Positions 51,945-61,490 of a stretch of DNA of 64,000 bases are shown here, piece after piece. The translations under genes and the position numbers were made by a program. Each line of letters begins with the position of its first letter. Position 1 is the first letter of the stretch. Location of the stretch: assembly GCF_000172175.1 (NCBI RefSeq), contig NZ_ABJL02000007.1, forward strand, positions 682,001 through 746,000, given 5' to 3'. The notes below the pieces were generated by a model. It saw only the letters and a list, made by a program, of their open reading frames with translations. It was not told the DNA's origin and searched no databases. The DNA is from Bacteroides intestinalis DSM 17393 (lineage in GTDB: Bacteria > Bacteroidota > Bacteroidia > Bacteroidales > Bacteroidaceae).

Positions 51945-54329
51945 ATGATGATGAGAAACGGAAATAAAGTTTTAGTTATAGGTTTGGTTCTGTTGGCAGG
52001 ATTCGCCTCTTCGGCATCGGCAGTGACAAAAGGTATGAAAAAGGTTGTTGAGGATGCGCTCGACTTCTCTGTCAGACAGTCAATGTCCATGTTCGGTGAG
52101 ATGAAAGACCAGAAAGGCATATTGCCCAGAACGGCGAAGGATGGAGAGATGATTACCTGCGATTCCGGTTGGTGGACAAGTGGTTTCTATCCCGGTACGT
52201 TATGGTATTGTTACGAGTATAGCAATGATCCGCAGGTGAGGGCAGCCGCCGAAGAAATGACTTCGCGTGTAGAAAAGCAGAAGTATACGACCAGCAATCA
52301 CGATGTTGGCTTTATCATCAATTGCAGTTTCGGCAATGGCTACCGCCTTACCCGTAATGAAGCTTACAGGGAAGTGATAGAGACTGCGGCCAAATCCTTA
52401 TCCACCCGCTTCCATCCGGTGACGGGTTGCACTCGCTCGTGGAACAGCAAGAAATGGCAGTTCTCCGTAATCATCGATAACATGATGAATCTGGAACTTT
52501 TTACGGTAACCTCATCCATGACGGGAGATAATTCTTACTATAATAAAGCAAAGTCTCATGCCGACCGTACAATGATCAATCATTTCCGTCCGGATGGCAG
52601 TTCATTCCACGTGGTTAGTTATGATACGATTACAGGAAAGGTGCTGAACCAAGTGACACACCAGGGCGTGGGTGATCAATCTGCTTGGTCGCGTGGTCAG
52701 GCATGGGGATTGTATGGATTTACTATGATGTACCGACAAACGGGTAAGAAAGAGTATCTGGACCATGCTATTAAAATCGGTAAGTACATTATGAATCACC
52801 CGCGTTTGCCTAAAGATAAAATCCCTTACTGGGACTTTGATGCTCCCGACATTCCGAAAGCTGATAGAGATGCTTCGGCTGGTGCCATTATGGCTTCGGC
52901 TTATGTGGAGCTGAGTACTTATGTAGAAGGCGAACTGTGCAAGCAATTCCTTGCAATAGGTGAACAGCAAATAAAGTCGTTGGCTTCTCCGGCCTATCGT
53001 GCCAGGAAAGTAGGCGATAACAATCATTTTATCATCAAGCATTGCACTGGTTTCATGGCAAAGCAGTATGAGATAGATGCTCCATTGACGTATGCCGATT
53101 ATTATTTTGTAGAGGCTTTGCTTCGCTATAAGAATTTGTTGGAAGGGCGTCCGGTAGTTGAGACGATTACGGCTTTCTCTGAAAATCCGGATCGTTCTGC
53201 CTGGTTGAGTTCACTCCATCGTATCTCCTATCCGTTGCTGACAAATATGGCGAAAGGTGAACTTCGTAAAAATATGCCGGTTGAATCTATCGCCGCTGAT
53301 ATGCAGAAAAGAAGAGAAGTGACACATCTGGAAGCTTTAGGCAGACTGATTACAGGTATTTCGGCTTGGCTGGAACTGGGGCCCGACAATACGATAGAAG
53401 GTAAACTGCGTGCCCGGTACATCGATCTGGCGTTAAAGTCGATTACCAATGGAGTTGATCCGGAATCGCCCGACTACCTGAACTTCAATAACGGACGTCA
53501 ACCCTTGGTGGATGCCGCTTTCCTAGCTCATGGATTACTGAGAGCCCGTACACAACTGTGGGATAAACTGGATAAGACCACTCAGGAACGGGTAATCAAG
53601 GAACTCAAATCATCAAGAGTGATAAAACCTTCCGAAACCAATTGGCTGTTTTTCTCGGCAATGGTGGAGGCTGCCTTAAAGGAATTTACCGGCGAGTGGG
53701 AGTATGACCGGGTGAAATATGCCTGTGACCGCTTTGAACAGTGGTATAAAGGAGATGGCTGGTACGGTGACGGGGCCGATTTCCATCTGGACTATTACAA
53801 CAGTTTCGTTATCCACCCGATGATGGCGGAAGTGCTGGGTGTGATGAAGAAACACCAGATAGAAGGTGCCATACCTTACGAACTTGAACTCGAACGTTAT
53901 GCCCGCTATGCAGAGCAACAGGAAAGAATGATTTCTCCCGAAGGGACTTTCCCGATAGTGGGTCGTTCATTAGCTTACCGTTTCGGGGCTTTCCATGCCT
54001 TGTCCGACGTTGCTTACCGGAAATTGCTTCCGGAAAGAGTGAAACCTGCACAAGTGAGATGTGCACTGACAGCAATTATCAATCGGCAGACACAAGCTCC
54101 CGGAACATTCAACCCCGAAGGATGGCTGCGGGTGGGCTTTGCCGGCTATCAGCCTCATATTGGAGAGAGTTATATTTCAACAGGTAGCCTCTACTTGTGC
54201 TCTGCTGTGTTCGTAGCCCTCGGTTTGCCGGAATCAGATGAGTTTTGGGCTTCGCCTGCAGCAGACTGGACTTGCAAGAAGGGATGGGCAGGCGTCGATC
54301 TGAATGTGGACAAGGCCTTGAAGAAATAA
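51945..54329 (+). CDS. GH88-DUF2264 fusion enzyme
   Basis: Secreted protein of 794 residues with two enzyme domains; three consecutive ATG codons open it, and the signal peptide ends near SASAV. Domain 1 (about 25-395) is a GH88-like (alpha/alpha)6 barrel (CDSGWWTSGFYPG, WNSKKWQFSVIIDNMMN, QSAWSRGQAWGLYG), the unsaturated glucuronyl hydrolase family that removes 4,5-unsaturated uronic acid left by polysaccharide lyases. Domain 2 (about 405-794) is DUF2264, which I believe corresponds to CAZy GH154 (beta-glucuronidase); this should be checked. The fusion points to a uronic-acid-containing substrate. It opens the second half of the PUL, after the array at 51616-51743. Confidence 0.85.
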   Translation: MMMRNGNKVLVIGLVLLAGFASSASAVTKGMKKVVEDALDFSVRQSMSMFGEMKDQKGILPRTAKDGEMITCDSGWWTSGFYPGTLWYCYEYSNDPQVRAAAEEMTSRVEKQKYTTSNHDVGFIINCSFGNGYRLTRNEAYREVIETAAKSLSTRFHPVTGCTRSWNSKKWQFSVIIDNMMNLELFTVTSSMTGDNSYYNKAKSHADRTMINHFRPDGSSFHVVSYDTITGKVLNQVTHQGVGDQSAWSRGQAWGLYGFTMMYRQTGKKEYLDHAIKIGKYIMNHPRLPKDKIPYWDFDAPDIPKADRDASAGAIMASAYVELSTYVEGELCKQFLAIGEQQIKSLASPAYRARKVGDNNHFIIKHCTGFMAKQYEIDAPLTYADYYFVEALLRYKNLLEGRPVVETITAFSENPDRSAWLSSLHRISYPLLTNMAKGELRKNMPVESIAADMQKRREVTHLEALGRLITGISAWLELGPDNTIEGKLRARYIDLALKSITNGVDPESPDYLNFNNGRQPLVDAAFLAHGLLRARTQLWDKLDKTTQERVIKELKSSRVIKPSETNWLFFSAMVEAALKEFTGEWEYDRVKYACDRFEQWYKGDGWYGDGADFHLDYYNSFVIHPMMAEVLGVMKKHQIEGAIPYELELERYARYAEQQERMISPEGTFPIVGRSLAYRFGAFHALSDVAYRKLLPERVKPAQVRCALTAIINRQTQAPGTFNPEGWLRVGFAGYQPHIGESYISTGSLYLCSAVFVALGLPESDEFWASPAADWTCKKGWAGVDLNVDKALKK

Positions 54330-54354
54330 GGATGAATTCTAAGAAGAATTGCTT

Positions 54355-55743
54355 ATGAAGAAATTCGCAAGTGTCGTGTTGTATGGATGTGGCATTTCAT
54401 TGTTTGCTTCCTCTTGTGTGCAGAAAGCTGAAGAAAAGAAATTGAATGTCCTTTTCATCATGACCGACCAGCAGAGGTATGATATGCTGAGTTGTGCAGG
54501 CAATCGCTATGTCAGTACTCCTTCATTAGATCGTTTGGCTGAGAACGGTGTCCGGTTTGAACATAATTATTGTGCAAATCCGGTATCGATGCCGTCACGT
54601 TTTGCAATGGCAACAGGACGTTATGCCGGCGAAATAGGTTATACAAATAACTCTACTAAGCCGGATACTTTAAGAGTCTTGCCGGTTGCCCGTGAAAGTT
54701 CGGTTGGAAATCTTTTCCGTAATGCCGGCTATCAGACTGTCTATTCCGGTTATCCGGGCTTTTATTGTGGAAGGACTCACATGGAGGAGTATGGTTTTAC
54801 CCAGAATGGTACGGATTATTACGAGGGTCCTGCCGATTTTGCCGAGAACTTTCTTGCTGGCTATAATCCGGCTCAGGATGAACCTTTTTTCCTATATCTC
54901 TCTTTCATGAATCCTCATGATATTTGTTATGGGGCAGGTTTTGATCCGAGATTTCCCGATGAGCTGCGCCCTCATCAGATAGCTGCTACGCAGAAGTACA
55001 TAGATTTGCGTAAAACACTAAGTGATGAAGAATATCGTGCACAGATACCTCCCGTACCTGCCAATGTGGAACCCAACGGGACGTATGCCGAAATGAAAGC
55101 AATCGGTTCCGGTTCCCGTGACTGGACAGAAGAGCAGTGGGATTTCTATCGCTGGATGTATTGCCGGCTTGTAGAAGATGTGGAACAACAGATCGGACGT
55201 ATCCTGGCTGCGTTGGAAAACTCCGGCCTGGCAGATCATACGATTGTTGTCTTTACTTCAGATCATGGAGAAATGGGACAGTCTCATGGCCTTGTTTTTA
55301 AAAGTCGCTTGCTTGAAGAAGCTACCCGTACACCGCTTATTATTTCCGGTCCGGGAGTGAAGAAAGGAGTTGTAGACTCAAAAAGCTTGACTAGCGGAAT
55401 TGATCTGGTACCTACGTTATGCGACCTGACAGGAATTCCCGTACCGGAGAACTTGTCCGGTAAGTCACTGAAACCGGTTCTGACCGGGCAAACGGATAAG
55501 ATTGACCGTGAATATATTATCGTAGAGTCTAGTTCAGGCTATCAGATTAATGACGGACGTTATAAGTATACAGCCTTTACGCGTGGAGATAAGGAAGCGT
55601 CTTTGATGGATATTCTGGCTGATCCTGGCGAAATGTCCGATAAAGTTGCTGATCCGGTTTATGTAGCAGAGAAAGAACGCTTGCACAGTTTATTGATGAA
55701 GGAAATTAAAAAAATAACAGAACAGCTTCCGGCAGAGAAATAA
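54355..55743 (+). CDS. Sulfatase, S-type, lipoprotein
   Basis: S1-family arylsulfatase-fold enzyme of 462 residues from the ATG at 54355 (a TTG two codons earlier is not needed). Lipobox FASSC places it in the envelope. Metal ligand Asp38 (MTDQQ) and the formylglycine site Ser78 in SMPSRFAMATGR are present; the residue is Ser and not Cys, so maturation needs the radical enzyme anSME. The C-terminal sulfatase domain has the usual FTSDHGE (about 300) motif. It follows the GH88 gene by 25 bases and removes sulfate esters from the glycan. Confidence 0.92.
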   Translation: MKKFASVVLYGCGISLFASSCVQKAEEKKLNVLFIMTDQQRYDMLSCAGNRYVSTPSLDRLAENGVRFEHNYCANPVSMPSRFAMATGRYAGEIGYTNNSTKPDTLRVLPVARESSVGNLFRNAGYQTVYSGYPGFYCGRTHMEEYGFTQNGTDYYEGPADFAENFLAGYNPAQDEPFFLYLSFMNPHDICYGAGFDPRFPDELRPHQIAATQKYIDLRKTLSDEEYRAQIPPVPANVEPNGTYAEMKAIGSGSRDWTEEQWDFYRWMYCRLVEDVEQQIGRILAALENSGLADHTIVVFTSDHGEMGQSHGLVFKSRLLEEATRTPLIISGPGVKKGVVDSKSLTSGIDLVPTLCDLTGIPVPENLSGKSLKPVLTGQTDKIDREYIIVESSSGYQINDGRYKYTAFTRGDKEASLMDILADPGEMSDKVADPVYVAEKERLHSLLMKEIKKITEQLPAEK

Positions 55744-55773
55744 GCCGGAAACTCTATTAATCTCAGTATTGGC

Positions 55774-57579
55774 ATGAAAAATAAATTATCCCTTTTATTG
55801 GTGTCTTTTTTTCTCTTCTCCTGTGCGGAGAACAAACAGGTAACGGAACAGCAGACAACGTTTTGTAATCCGATGAATTTGGATTACGGTTGGGGATGTT
55901 TCCAGAAGAGAGAGAAGAAAGCCCGTACGGCTGCCGATCCGGTAATCGTATTGTTCAAAGACAAATATTATCTCTTTACTACAATGGATATCGGCGGTTA
56001 TCGTGTATCCGACGACTTGATTACATGGAAGGATGTCTATTTTAATCCGGAGATACATGCATCTGCCCTTGATATTGACCATTATGTGGCACCTGCTGTA
56101 GCTGCGGATGATAATTATGTCTATTTTATAAACTTTACCCGCGACCGTTCCAAAAAGAAAGTAGACGTGATTCGCTCTGCTGACCCGGAAAATGGAAAAT
56201 GGGAAAAATGCGGTGAGGTACGGCGTATGGCCGATCCTTGTCTGTTTATTGATGACGGGCGCTTTTATTTCTATTATGGGCTGGGTGCAGAGCAATCTAC
56301 CACTTTCTTTGAAGTGAATCCCGAGACTTTTGAGGAAATAGAAGGTACGAAGAAGGTGCTCCGTGAATATATCACGGACGTTAAAGAGTGCACTTCCGGT
56401 TATCACTTCGGGCGCAGAGAACTGTATGATGAAATCGACGCTTCTGCCTGGATGGGTAAGTTCGAGAAGATACCTTGCCCTGAGGGTGCCTGGATTGTGA
56501 AGAACAATGATAAGTATTACCTGCAATATGCCACACCGGGAACCATTTGTAACTGGTATTGCGATATCGTTATGGAGAGTGACAGTGCGAATGGAGGTTT
56601 TGTTGAACAGCCTTACAATCCTGTTTCGTTGAAGGTCGGTGGTTTTATTGGTGGGGCAGGCCATAGTTGTGTATTCAAAGATAAGTATGGTAACTGGTGG
56701 CAGGCAACTTCCATGTGGATTGGTAACCACGATGAATTTGAGAGAAGAATCGGATTGTTCCCGGTATCATTTGATGCGAAAGGGCGGATGAGAACTCATA
56801 CCGTATTGGGTGATTATCCGATGCTATTACCTCAGAAGAAGTTTGAGCCGCAGGATATCTCTGCTTTTGGCTGGATGCTCCAGTCTTTCAATAAAGCTTG
56901 TATGGCTTCTTCTTCGCTTTCGGGTTTTGAACCGGAGAAAGCAGCGGATGAGAATGTCAGGACGTGGTGGTCGGCAGAAAGCGGTAATGCAGGTGAGCAT
57001 TTCGTAATGAACTTTGGTAAGAAAGTGCAGATTAACTCTGTTCAGATCAACTTTGCCGAACAGGATATAAATCCGGAGGCTCCCAAAGAGACAGACTATC
57101 ATGCCTACAAACTATATACTTCGAACGATGGGCATACCTGGAAGCTGCTTGCTGATAAGTCCGGAAACAAAACAGCGGTTCCTCATGAATATCTGGAACT
57201 CTCCAAACCTGTAGAAGCTTCTTATATGAAGGTGGAGAATGTACATACTCCCAAAGAAGGCAAATTTGCACTGTTGGATTTGCGGGTATTCGGTTCCGGT
57301 TATTCGGATAAGCCCGGACAGGTGAAAGAACTTTCTGTGAAAAGAAACCAGAAAGATGGAAGATACGCCTCGATTGCTTGGAATAAAGCATCCGGTGCCG
57401 ACGGTTATTTGGTTCGCTTTGGTTATCAACCCGACTTTCTGAATCAATGTATTCAGGTGAAGGGAAATGAAACCACTGAACTTTTACTGCATATTCTCAC
57501 TAAAGGCGTGAAGTATTATTATCGTGTGGATACCTATAATGACAGTGGAATTACGGAAGGTAATGTTATTTCGGAGTAG
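55774..57579 (+). CDS. GH43-like beta-propeller enzyme with F5/8 (CBM32) and FnIII domains
   Basis: Lipoprotein of 601 residues (lipobox FSC, Cys17). A five-bladed propeller covers about 30-365 with the three GH43 acids Asp55 (AADPVI), Asp154 (MADPCLF) and Glu237 (CPEGAW). An F5/8 discoidin/CBM32 domain (about 375-505) and a FnIII domain (about 510-601) follow. Family 43 and its relatives act on arabinose, xylose or galactose side chains. The last codons overlap the start of the next sulfatase gene by 17 bases, implying coupled translation. Confidence 0.85.
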   Translation: MKNKLSLLLVSFFLFSCAENKQVTEQQTTFCNPMNLDYGWGCFQKREKKARTAADPVIVLFKDKYYLFTTMDIGGYRVSDDLITWKDVYFNPEIHASALDIDHYVAPAVAADDNYVYFINFTRDRSKKKVDVIRSADPENGKWEKCGEVRRMADPCLFIDDGRFYFYYGLGAEQSTTFFEVNPETFEEIEGTKKVLREYITDVKECTSGYHFGRRELYDEIDASAWMGKFEKIPCPEGAWIVKNNDKYYLQYATPGTICNWYCDIVMESDSANGGFVEQPYNPVSLKVGGFIGGAGHSCVFKDKYGNWWQATSMWIGNHDEFERRIGLFPVSFDAKGRMRTHTVLGDYPMLLPQKKFEPQDISAFGWMLQSFNKACMASSSLSGFEPEKAADENVRTWWSAESGNAGEHFVMNFGKKVQINSVQINFAEQDINPEAPKETDYHAYKLYTSNDGHTWKLLADKSGNKTAVPHEYLELSKPVEASYMKVENVHTPKEGKFALLDLRVFGSGYSDKPGQVKELSVKRNQKDGRYASIAWNKASGADGYLVRFGYQPDFLNQCIQVKGNETTELLLHILTKGVKYYYRVDTYNDSGITEGNVISE

Positions 57580-58966
57580 GACTTTGGTTCTTCTCCCTAT
57601 GTTGACTTGTGCTGGGCTTATGCAAGCTCAGCACAAGCCTAATGTTGTTATCATCTTTACCGATGATCAGGGATATCAGGACCTTGGTTGCTACGGATCG
57701 CCGTTGATACAAACCCCGTCAATAGATGGGATGGCAAGGGAAGGACTAAAACTGACAGACTTCTATGTATCTGCTTCTGTCTCCAGTGCCTCACGTGCGG
57801 GCCTTTTAACGGGACGGCTGAATACCCGGAATGGAGTGAAAGGAGTATTCTTTCCGGAATCCGAAGGTATGCCTTCCGAAGAGATAACCTTGGCAGAAGC
57901 ATTGAAAGAACAAGATTATGCAACAGGTTGTTTCGGTAAATGGCATCTAGGTGACTTGAAAGGTCATCTACCCACAGATCAGGGGTTTGATAAATACTTC
58001 GGTATTCCTTATAGTAACGATATGTATATCGGCCCTTCTCAAAAATTTGCGTCTAATGCTGTGTTTAGAGAAGGATATACTCTGTCTGAAGCTAAAGCGG
58101 ATCAGGACTTTGTGAGAAATGCTCCCAACAGAGCGACGATAAAAAAGAGACTCAATAGTGTATCTCCTTTGTTTGAAGGAGATGAAATCATAGAATACCC
58201 CTGTGATCAGTCTACTACTACCCGTCGTTATTTTGATAAAGCGATTGAGTTTGTTGGGCAGAATAAAGAGAAACCTTTCTTTGTTTACATTACTCCTTCG
58301 ATGCCCCATATTCCTTTATTTGCATCCGAGCAGTTCAGAGGCAAGAGTAAACGTGGGCTTTATGGAGATGTTGTGGAAGAAATAGATTGGAATGTCGGAC
58401 GCTTTCTCGACTATCTGGATCAACAAGGATTGGCGGAAAATACGTTGGTTATTTTTGCATCTGATAATGGACCGTGGTTAGGCTATAAAGAAGATAGCGG
58501 TTCTGCCGATCCGTTACGTGGCGGTAAATTCTCGTATTATGAAGGCGGGGTGCGTGTACCTTGTATTCTGCGTTGGAAGGGTACTATCCCGGCAGGAGTA
58601 ACCAGTGATGCGATAATTGCCAGTATTGATCTATTCCCAACAATAATGCATTATGTCGGTTGCAAATCGTTCAGGCAGGAGATTGATGGAGTGGATATAT
58701 CATCATTCTTGAAAAACCCTTCTTTGCGGTTGCGTGATGAGTATGTCTATGTAAGAGGTGGTGAGGTGCATGGAATACGTAAAGGAGATTGGGCTTATTT
58801 GCCTAAAACGGGAAATAGTAAGTTTAAGGAAGGTGATGTGCCTGAGTTGTTTAATTTAAAACGGGATATTGGAGAGACTAATAATCTTCATCTGGAATAT
58901 CCAGAGAAGGTGAAAGAATTACAGGAAGTAATGCAGCTATACCAGGCTTTCAAAGTTAAAAAATAG
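57563..58966 (+). CDS. Sulfatase, S-type, secreted
   Basis: S1-family sulfatase of 467 residues. I start it at the ATG at 57563, preceded by ACGGAAGGTA, overlapping the GH43 gene by 17 bases; the longer reading from 57524 is less likely. A signal peptide ends near LMQAQ. Metal-site motif TDDQG is at about 34-38, the formylglycine site is Ser74 in SSASRAGLLTG (S-type), and FASDNGPW is the distal motif. It is a second sulfatase with a different active-site environment from the first, so the two probably act on different sulfate positions. It is the last gene of the PUL. Confidence 0.9.
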   Translation: MLFRSRTLVLLPMLTCAGLMQAQHKPNVVIIFTDDQGYQDLGCYGSPLIQTPSIDGMAREGLKLTDFYVSASVSSASRAGLLTGRLNTRNGVKGVFFPESEGMPSEEITLAEALKEQDYATGCFGKWHLGDLKGHLPTDQGFDKYFGIPYSNDMYIGPSQKFASNAVFREGYTLSEAKADQDFVRNAPNRATIKKRLNSVSPLFEGDEIIEYPCDQSTTTRRYFDKAIEFVGQNKEKPFFVYITPSMPHIPLFASEQFRGKSKRGLYGDVVEEIDWNVGRFLDYLDQQGLAENTLVIFASDNGPWLGYKEDSGSADPLRGGKFSYYEGGVRVPCILRWKGTIPAGVTSDAIIASIDLFPTIMHYVGCKSFRQEIDGVDISSFLKNPSLRLRDEYVYVRGGEVHGIRKGDWAYLPKTGNSKFKEGDVPELFNLKRDIGETNNLHLEYPEKVKELQEVMQLYQAFKVKK

Positions 58967-59084
58967 ACTTTTAGGGTATCATTAATGAAAAAACACGCTG
59001 CTAAATTCCCATTTAACTACGCATTTTCCTGATGAACTAAAATTAAAAGGTTGTGCCAGCAGTTTATTCGTCCTCCGATAGCCC

Positions 59085-59145
59085 TTCCTGATGATTTGCG
59101 GCGGAAAAATCGGTGAACTCCGGACATGAATCGGTGAGTTAAGAA
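59085..59145. repeat. 22-bp-pitch array B, word TCGGTGA (3 units), sister of array A
   Basis: CTGATGA, TCGGTGA and TCGGTGA occur at 59088, 59110 and 59131 (steps 22 and 21), the same spacing and wording as array A. Over 65 bases (59077-59141) the two loci agree at about 77 percent by eye, in the same orientation, 28.5 kb apart. It lies between the last sulfatase gene and the convergent membrane-protease gene. Confidence 0.7.
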
Positions 59146-59146
59146 G

Positions 59147-59767
59147 CTAAAATGGTGCTAACAGATTTGTCCACATACCCTGGAACTGATAGATGACTGC
59201 CCGGTAAATGCCATATTTTACTGCATATAGTATGATGGAAGCATTGAATAACCACCACATGAAGATGAAGGAATAAGAAATCATCTTTCCGTTTTGCTTT
59301 ATGTCTGTCTGGTTAGGGTGGGTTTGCTGGGTGAAGCAAAGTATGTGGAATCCCAATGTCAGCCCGATAAGAAATTGGAAAATGCATAAAGAGCGTACGG
59401 AACTGAGAAGCATCAGCAATAAGATGAAATAAGTGAAGATGGGGAAGCAATAGGGTGCCAATGTAATGAAGATGTTGCTTCTTCCCAGATATTGCGTGCT
59501 TCCCTCTTGTTCGTACACTTTCATGGAGTGCATCTTGTTGAGCATCAATATGCTTGCAATGGCGTGGGTCAGTTCATGGGAGAAAGTGGTGAGCCATGCT
59601 TCATTTTTCCTGAAGAAGGGACGGATGATGAAAAAGCAGACTATACCAGCTATAAACCACAGATACGCATTGAATGAGCCGAATACTATTTTCATGGTCT
59701 GCAGAAGTTGGAAGAATGAAAGTATGCTTACTATGGTTATAAGAATGTATCCTATTATCCGTTTCAT
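59147..59767 (-). CDS. Integral membrane HExxH metalloprotease, M50-like
   Basis: Membrane protein of 206 residues with about six hydrophobic segments. HELTH at 64-68 (SHELTHAIAS) lies in a membrane-associated helix, the signature of M50-type zinc proteases, and the rest of the protein agrees only loosely with that family. The typical distal NPDG or xDG motif is not apparent, so activity is uncertain. It is the last gene of a minus-strand operon, 17 bases after the previous one. Confidence 0.7.
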   Translation of the reverse strand: MKRIIGYILITIVSILSFFQLLQTMKIVFGSFNAYLWFIAGIVCFFIIRPFFRKNEAWLTTFSHELTHAIASILMLNKMHSMKVYEQEGSTQYLGRSNIFITLAPYCFPIFTYFILLLMLLSSVRSLCIFQFLIGLTLGFHILCFTQQTHPNQTDIKQNGKMISYSFIFMWWLFNASIILYAVKYGIYRAVIYQFQGMWTNLLAPF

Positions 59768-59784
59768 GGGTGCATTGTTCTTTT

Positions 59785-61005
59785 TTAGTCGTTAATGATA
59801 TTTCCTATTTTCTCAATGAATGGATATATGCGTCCCAGCAGTCCTTTCCGGGCTCCTGATGGCGTACCGTCTTTACCACTCTTACGAACAACAAACTCAC
59901 CGATTTCGTTTTTGTGAACGATATAGGTCGAAACCATGCCTTTCTCTCTGCCTTGCCATACGATGTTGTTTTCTGCTTTCAGCGGGCAGATGTTTTCGAT
60001 GATTCTGCTTCCATCGGTTATGCAGAATGGACTTGCTATGGGTACCCTTTGGACTACTGCGTATTCTTCTTGCCGGTTAATCCATATTTCGCTGACTCTG
60101 AACCATAGTTTGTATAGTTCTTCTGCCGGCAGCATCCGGTTGATTGTATAGAACAACTCAGGGGGTAGAGTAATGGACTGGGATTTACCGGAGTTATTCT
60201 GCCTTATTTCTGCCTTTTTCATCTCAATCATGAAGAACAGTAGCCACATGCAGGCGCGTACATGTTCTTTTGGAGGGAGAATGCTCGAATAGTTGGGCCT
60301 GTTGAGATATTCCTCAGTAATGGCAAGGATACAGTCGAGGAAATTGAAGTCGTACTGCAACAGGAAGGGAGCTATTTCGGAAGCTGCCTCTTCGGGAATC
60401 GCATAGTGGCGGCAGGTTTGGAATGTCTTCTCTTTAAAATAGGCTATCCAGAATAGGGCTCTTTGTCTCTCATCCACCATTTCTTCCGGTGCATTGATGA
60501 ACAGAGCGGCACATTCGTTCGCTGTATAAAACTCCTGGAAAGCCGGCAAGTCGGCTTCCAGAACACTCAGTGAGAGTACGGTCTTGTTTCCGCCTTTATA
60601 GATTATCACTTTACTTTTTATTTCCAGGCTTTCCCACGGAAAGAATTTTGTCTCGACCGTTATCTCTTCATTATTGACTTTGATGTGCAGCATGTCTTTG
60701 CGGGCCAGTTCCCTGTCATTGCTGTATCTCATGATGGTAATACCTGTCGCGTGATTGGCGCATACGATGGCTTGCTGGAAGTAGGTGGAGAAGTTATTGA
60801 CATTGTCAATCTTATTGCAACGGTTCTCCACTCTTTTCCACAAGGCTTTCGGTTCCCGGTTGACATACAGATATTCGTTGGTTATGACTTTGATTACCCG
60901 GTTCTTTATTTTATCAAAGTCTTCCGGCTTTATGCTGTCTTCATTCAGGATGACTTGAACGCATATCCATGCCGGTCTGTTTTCTGCCGCTGATAGATAT
61001 TTCAT
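59785..61005 (-). CDS. Unknown 406-residue protein of the transpeptidase operon
   Basis: No signal peptide or membrane helix is evident from the ATG at 61005; the longer ORF from 61062 would run into the neighbouring gene. The protein is helix-rich in the middle (about 180-310), with beta-prone N- and C-terminal parts and a C-terminal Arg/Lys-Gly segment (GKDGTPSGARKGLLGR). I do not recognise any family. It starts 12 bases after the small membrane protein gene and precedes the protease gene, so it is part of that operon. Confidence 0.7.
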   Translation of the reverse strand: MKYLSAAENRPAWICVQVILNEDSIKPEDFDKIKNRVIKVITNEYLYVNREPKALWKRVENRCNKIDNVNNFSTYFQQAIVCANHATGITIMRYSNDRELARKDMLHIKVNNEEITVETKFFPWESLEIKSKVIIYKGGNKTVLSLSVLEADLPAFQEFYTANECAALFINAPEEMVDERQRALFWIAYFKEKTFQTCRHYAIPEEAASEIAPFLLQYDFNFLDCILAITEEYLNRPNYSSILPPKEHVRACMWLLFFMIEMKKAEIRQNNSGKSQSITLPPELFYTINRMLPAEELYKLWFRVSEIWINRQEEYAVVQRVPIASPFCITDGSRIIENICPLKAENNIVWQGREKGMVSTYIVHKNEIGEFVVRKSGKDGTPSGARKGLLGRIYPFIEKIGNIIND

Positions 61006-61016
61006 TTTATGTATAA

Positions 61017-61481
61017 TTAAGGGTGTAGATAACCTTTTATGTATAACTGGTTGAGCAGGCATACCGGTACTAAGGCAAATTCTGCTTCGTAACCTTCCGC
61101 ATCCGCATCCTGAATGATGGAGAGTGAGAGGGTTTTGTCTACATTGTCTATCCCCAACTGGTCGGGAAACTCCTGTGCCAGACGGAGTAACTCGTTATTG
61201 CCTGCTATCTGGGTAAGTGTGGAGTCGTTTCCCCAATATAGGTCGATTCCTTTTTTCCAGAAACTTTCCTTAATGTCTCTGTTGGAGGCTCCGGCTTTCT
61301 GGAAAGCATTTACTAATGTATCCTTTTGGATGTAGGCAAAGAGGTTCTCTGTGGCGTAGTTGCTTTTCATATTTACCACATGAATGTTCTGGCGCAGGCA
61401 AAAATAGCCTGCAGTGGCAGTGATTGCTATTAAAAAGAGAGTCACTACGGTATATAAAATCAGTAATCTTATTCTATTCAT
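61017..61481 (-). CDS. Small bitopic membrane protein of the transpeptidase operon
   Basis: Protein of 154 residues with one N-terminal membrane helix (about 6-28) and a soluble domain, presumably periplasmic, of about 125 residues. No family is recognised. Its start is nine bases after the transpeptidase stop. Confidence 0.75.
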   Translation of the reverse strand: MNRIRLLILYTVVTLFLIAITATAGYFCLRQNIHVVNMKSNYATENLFAYIQKDTLVNAFQKAGASNRDIKESFWKKGIDLYWGNDSTLTQIAGNNELLRLAQEFPDQLGIDNVDKTLSLSIIQDADAEGYEAEFALVPVCLLNQLYIKGYLHP

Positions 61482-61490
61482 AGCTTTTTT

